Shown here: piece after piece, positions 60,101-64,000 of the stretch
Layout of the letters: the number at the start of each line of letters is the position of its first letter
How positions within the stretch are numbered: the stretch's first letter is position 1
NCBI GenBank assembly: GCA_030704615.1
Contig: CM060734.1
Location: 2,046,001-2,110,000, forward strand
Direction: 5' to 3'
Source of the DNA: Takakia lepidozioides
Taxonomy: Eukaryota > Streptophyta > Takakiopsida > Takakiales > Takakiaceae
Length of the DNA: 64,000 nucleotides
Translations under genes and position numbers: made by a program
The notes under the pieces: generated by a model
Database searches by the model: none
Told to the model about the DNA's origin: nothing
The model's input: only the letters and a program-made list of their open reading frames with translations

Positions 60101-60590
60101 AAGTTATCCTTAAAATAACTTAGGTGGCAAGACACTTTGGCAGTGTTTGATGTGGATATCCAGTACAAACCGGGACGGGACAATGTGGTGGCTGATGCTT
60201 TAAGTAGAAAGCAACAGCTCATGTTGGTGTACAAGGGCGAGACGGCGCTCCAAAGGAAGATCCGGAAGGCTTACCGGAAGGATGAGATGGCAAAGTCCGT
60301 GATGCGGGACTTGAGGATGGGGGTTAAATCACAGTTCCACTTGCACAATGGACTGCTCCGGTACAAGCAAAAGCGCCTCTACGTGCCGAAGGGAGGGATC
60401 AAAGATAGTCTCTTGAGAGAATGTCACGATGGCCCGCTTACGGGCCACGACAGAGCCGAAGCGCACCGCGGCACTCTTGAAGAAAGAGTACTTCTGCCCA
60501 AACTGAGGGAGGAGGCCGAGCAACGACGCAATGGCGTGAGCGTTGCACGTGAGCGCGCGAGCGTACGCTCACGCAGGAGTGACGTGGCAT
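57168..60590 (+). mobile_element. Gypsy retrotransposon 3: gag to partial integrase
   Basis: Gag begins at the ATG near 57168 and includes EPSTFEGIQNRKALNTWL and, in a shifted frame, LSWSGFKELIKRQFVP. A CCHC knuckle CFNCGEPGHMAKK lies at 58180. Protease: LLVDTGASHSFM (58425), then DLILGMTFL. Reverse transcriptase: [53 protein letters not shown] and VIVYIDDILVYS with an intact YxDD. RNase H: EIHTDASDFAIGGVL and YKPGRDNVVADALSRK. The integrase H2C2 region begins with LLRECHDGPLTGH (about 60405) and is cut at about 60535 by palindromic repeats. Stops in frame: TAG 57363 and 59422, TGA 57629, 58217 and 59293, TAA 60116. Frameshifts lie near 57545, 58760 and 60035. Confidence 0.9.
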
Positions 60591-60770
60591 GAGCGTACGC
60601 TCACGCAGGAGTGACGTGGCATGAGCGTACGCTCACGCCAGCTGACGTGGCGTGAGCCTGCACACATGCTGACGTGGCGTGAGCGTCATGTCAGCATGCT
60701 GATGTGGCGGTAAATGATGACGTGGCATTGTCCGTCAACTGCCACGTCAGCATTAACATGCGCCGCCTAT
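60535..60770. repeat. Tandem repeat with GAGCGTACGCTC palindrome and GACGTGGC
   Basis: A 32-bp unit (GAGCGTACGCTCACG plus CAGGAGTGACGTGGCAT) occurs twice exactly from about 60560. Three or four degenerating copies follow, in which GTGACGTGGC or GCTGACGTGGCG persists. It ends near 60770. The array replaces the integrase of gypsy 3. Confidence 0.8.
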
Positions 60771-60774
60771 AACC

Positions 60775-61300
60775 GTGGATGGTCCTATGACCGTGGAATT
60801 AATGCAGGGAATCTTGCCTAAATAGAATCAAGACGAGCGTTGAGGCCTACAATTGCAGCATCCAACATTGTGCAATTACAAATGTTTGTTTCACTTTTAC
60901 AATTACGAAGACGACAAAATATCCTCACAAAGTGTGCGCCATAAAGGCTGCCACGAGAAGACTTCCTCCCTCCTCAAATAACAATGAGAGTTATGATCAT
61001 CTTCAAAAGATGATTGTAGTGCATAGCGACAGCAAGACATGTAGACTTCGAACGGTGCAATGACAAATGTGCACTACCTAAAAGTTGTCACTCAGACCTC
61101 ACTCCGTATAGTTGGAGGCCATATCATTGCACAGCCGACGAATTGATGTGAATTACACATTTCAAATCATGGTCATCCACATACCACATTACATAGTTCA
61201 TGCTACCCATGTGTTGTATCCCGCTGCAAAAGAGTATCGACCTCGTTGAAACTCATAGTGGCCTGGTGAATAAAGTTGTCACGTTTGGGATCGCAAACCA
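60775..61300. other. No gene recognised
   Basis: No convincing frame on either strand and no repeat of note between the palindrome array and the SWIM-domain frame. Confidence 0.4.
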
Positions 61301-61306
61301 TCCTCC

Positions 61307-63720
61307 TCAAAATATGAAATACAAATGTTTGCAGGGTATGAATTTACCTCTCTTGCCCAAACTGGTTGATAGCATATTCACAAAATCAGGACATGTGCAA
61401 TTGGGGAAATTGGAAACCGTGATGTCGTAGGTCCTGTCATGAACAGCAGATGTGGAAGTGATGATTGTGAATACCCGACCATATCCTGGATCGGGTACTT
61501 CCGTGGTGCTTCCAACACGAGCTTGGAGCATTCTTGCGGACTCCACTTTGCCAAAGTGTTCAGCGGTTGGAGGGAAACGCCGAACGAGCTTTCCATCTCG
61601 TTTGGTTGCCACAAGTCAGGATTTGCCGGGGACCCGGGAGGACGCAGGAGTAGTAGCACATGCATGGAGTTGGGGTTGTCTCGCAAGGGAAAAACCTGCC
61701 TCCTCCAGCATTTCAATCTCCTGAAAGCTGAGATGTGTTCCCACCTTCACGGGCCAAACGGTTGGAGGAGATGGCTTCATCACTACGGAAGGACGCACAG
61801 TTCCATGCACACATCTGGCACAATCATCTGCGCAGAACCAGAACTTGTGGTTCTTGGCTTCTGGTTGACCGTATGGACGCATCAAGCCCGTGAAAGTCGA
61901 GCAGGAGTTCGGGCACCACCTCTGGATATAGATGAAGTGCACTTCTCGAAATTAGTTGCCCTGATCGCTGTACATTCACACGAGACCCGACACTTGTGCG
62001 TTCTATGTGCAAACGTGGTCGGGGCATGCGGACTCAAGCACATCAAGGGGGTTGTTTCTCTCCTGCATCATTTCAGTGGCACGGTTTGATGCTGGAGCTT
62101 GCCGTCATGTTGGAGGTTCCTCCACAATGGAGGTTCCGGACACGGAGCTGTCATGCAGGGGAACACGAGGCTTCGAGAAGTTATCACGGTCTGCCCTGTG
62201 GGAATCTGAATCCGAACCAGGTGGAGTGTTCAATTTCCTCTTACAGGAGCCGAATCTCTCCTCCCCTTCAAGATGTGGAACTCTAGAAACAAGTTGGCGT
62301 TCCCTGGGCATACATGCTCACCGCCCGTGCTATCTTGATTGGATCCCCAGATCTGTTTGCAGCACGCCAACATCAACTCCGATTTGTCCGGACCCTTGCC
62401 ACCAACCCCACCTCGTAAGAAATCACGGTATCGGGTTTTGTTGTTGCAAGGCACGTATCAAATCATCTGTTGTTGCCACATACAAATCCGACCTCTTTTC
62501 CCAGACTGCTGCAACCATGCATTGTGCACAGTTTCTGCCAAATTGCAAGATGGCATGTCTGCCATTTCCTCAATGGACATGTTCTGCAAAGAGGATAACC
62601 ACACTTCAGAATAGTGCACAGGAAACAAACATAAAGAAAGCAACAAAAATATGGAAAGCAAATGTATGAATAAAGCATGAAATAGAAGCCTCGTACCATT
62701 GTCATGGCTGCTCCCCACTGTCTATACCGGAAGTGCCAAAACGCCAGCCAATCTTCCAATGCTCTCATACTCTCAAGTGATGCAGCTCCAGAAGAGAACC
62801 ACCAGGCACGAATTGTCTGGACAAAGTGTCCGCCTCCTTCATTGTTCTAGCATCTTTGTACTCTTTGCACAATTTACGGTGCTGAGTCTGCATCTCTGGT
62901 TTGATGTCCGACTTTGTATGTTTTTCCAGAGATTGTGTCCAATGGAATAGACATGTACGCTCTCTTCCTGGCATAGGCACTTTGGGTCGCCCGATCCGAA
63001 GACAATACGAATAGCATTGAAATTTGCTTGAAGCACTATCCGCCATGAAACCTGCGAAAATTTGGAGATGGCAGCCCATGGCAGCCCATGACACGTATCA
63101 GGGAATTCCACATGAGCTTCTGGGATTCCGTATCCTCGATTGCATGTCACAAACTGCAATTGTCATAACTCGTTGGTACACACTGGATCGTACGACATGA
63201 CAAGCATTGTCGTCAATCCTTCACTCGTTTCACATGATCAACATAAGAAAACAGTTTCTGCAAGTCCCCAGTCTTCTGGCATCCGCTTCACGAGGCTAAC
63301 CCCACTGCCTCCCAACAGTCGACATTTTGAAAAGAAAAACTTTGATGGCACCTTGACCTGGGAATACATTGTCCTGGATGTAATCGTACTGCTCAGTCGT
63401 TTCAATTCCAAAATATTGTCTATGTAGCCTCTGATCCCAGAGCCCATTCTCAATGCATTGAGCTGATGCCGAATGTTGGTGACTTAAAGTGGAGAAATGA
63501 TCCATGACCAGTCCAATGCTGCAAGCCGTCAAGTTTAGTCCCCACAGAATCTCCTTCACTCAAATATGGCTTTCCCAAGAAGGACTTGCTTGCGCCAAGA
63601 GCAATTGCAGATGTTGTTGCGGATGGGATTCTGCCCGAACTCCTGTTTGATCAACCTCGATACTGTCTCAACACTCTCCCTGTAATCCCCCTTTGAGACA
63701 GGATGGTTATGGAATCCAAA
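61307..63720 (-). pseudogene. Degenerate MULE-like transposase gene with SWIM finger
   Basis: Minus-strand pieces lie in several frames. Near 62990 is RERTCLFHWTQSLEKH with a following helical KLCKEYKDART, like the block after the second catalytic aspartate in Mutator-like transposases. It continues as FVPGGSLLELHHLRVWEHW. At 61420-61307 is YDITVSNFPNCTCPDFVN followed by KFIPCKHLYFIF, a SWIM zinc finger (C-x-C...C-x-H) as found in MULE and FAR1-type proteins. Introns or frameshifts separate the pieces and I did not find all catalytic acidic residues. It may continue into the gap. Host FAR1-like origin is possible but less likely given the decay. Confidence 0.5.
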
Positions 63721-63736
63721 ATGCACACAAGCTCTC

Positions 63737-64000
63737 NNNNNNNNNNNNNNNNNNNNNNNNNNNNNNNNNNNNNNNNNNNNNNNNNNNNNNNNNNNNNNNN
63801 NNNNNNNNNNNNNNNNNNNNNNNNNNNNNNNNNNNNNNNNNNNNNNNNNNNNNNNNNNNNNNNNNNNNNNNNNNNNNNNNNNNNNNNNNNNNNNNNNNNN
63901 NNNNNNNNNNNNNNNNNNNNNNNNNNNNNNNNNNNNNNNNNNNNNNNNNNNNNNNNNNNNNNNNNNNNNNNNNNNNNNNNNNNNNNNNNNNNNNNNNNNN
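63737..64000. other. Assembly gap
   Basis: All bases are N. Confidence 1.

Overview
The window looks like nuclear DNA from a streptophyte, most likely a charophyte-grade green alga. It holds plant-type genes with introns: a peptide deformylase of the PDF1A kind, a GH17 glucanase carrying an X8 domain, and a relic of RHL1 (a topoisomerase VI subunit gene of plants). It also has a PLS-type PPR gene scrap, a CACTA terminus, tRNA-derived SINE-like heads and a gypsy element with an initiator-Met-tRNA primer binding site. I cannot name the species from sequence alone. Mobile elements and odd palindromic repeats fill most of the window, and bases 63737-64000 are an assembly gap.

Layout. 1-7.9 kb: short palindromes surround and interrupt a decayed multi-exon gene. 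Its product carries a ParB/sulfiredoxin-like DGNHR motif, then a possible methyltransferase-like segment, then a long coiled coil. 8.8-12.6 kb (minus strand): a second gene fragment with a class-I methyltransferase-like GTG motif, then pieces of a gypsy element joined to a zinc-finger LINE. 12.7-17.5 kb: a broken RHL1 gene. 17.9-29.7 kb: a LINE 3' end, gypsy 1, an array of GC hairpins in AT-rich DNA, a 10-bp tandem repeat, gypsy 2, and an R2-like LINE inserted into gypsy 2. 30.4-33.4 kb: an apparently intact peptide deformylase gene in five exons. 34-41.3 kb: a copia scrap, a 2-kb inverted-repeat element carrying a PPR fragment, a second methyltransferase-like fragment, long direct repeats and giant pyrimidine/purine hairpins. 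41.7-43.3 kb: LINE pieces in opposite orientations. 45.7-47.8 kb (minus strand): an intact GH17-X8 glucanase gene in three exons. 49.9-53.1 kb: a CACTA end and a TNPA/Ptta-like gene. 53.6-60.6 kb: LINE pieces, an unrecognised two-ORF element, and gypsy 3. 61.3-63.7 kb: a degenerate transposase with a SWIM finger.

Only the deformylase and the glucanase look like working host genes, and I see no functional link between them. The deformylase would remove formyl groups from proteins newly made in an organelle. The glucanase would act on callose-type glucan outside the cell.

The two signals most worth following are these. First, the ParB-like/methyltransferase-like family sits among repeats and transposons. 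Second, in-frame stops in decaying coding sequence are strongly biased towards TAG (about 20 TAG, 6 TGA and 2 TAA by my reading). Where the ancestral residue can be guessed from known families, it is usually glutamine. That fits CAG-to-TAG decay at CHG-methylated sites.
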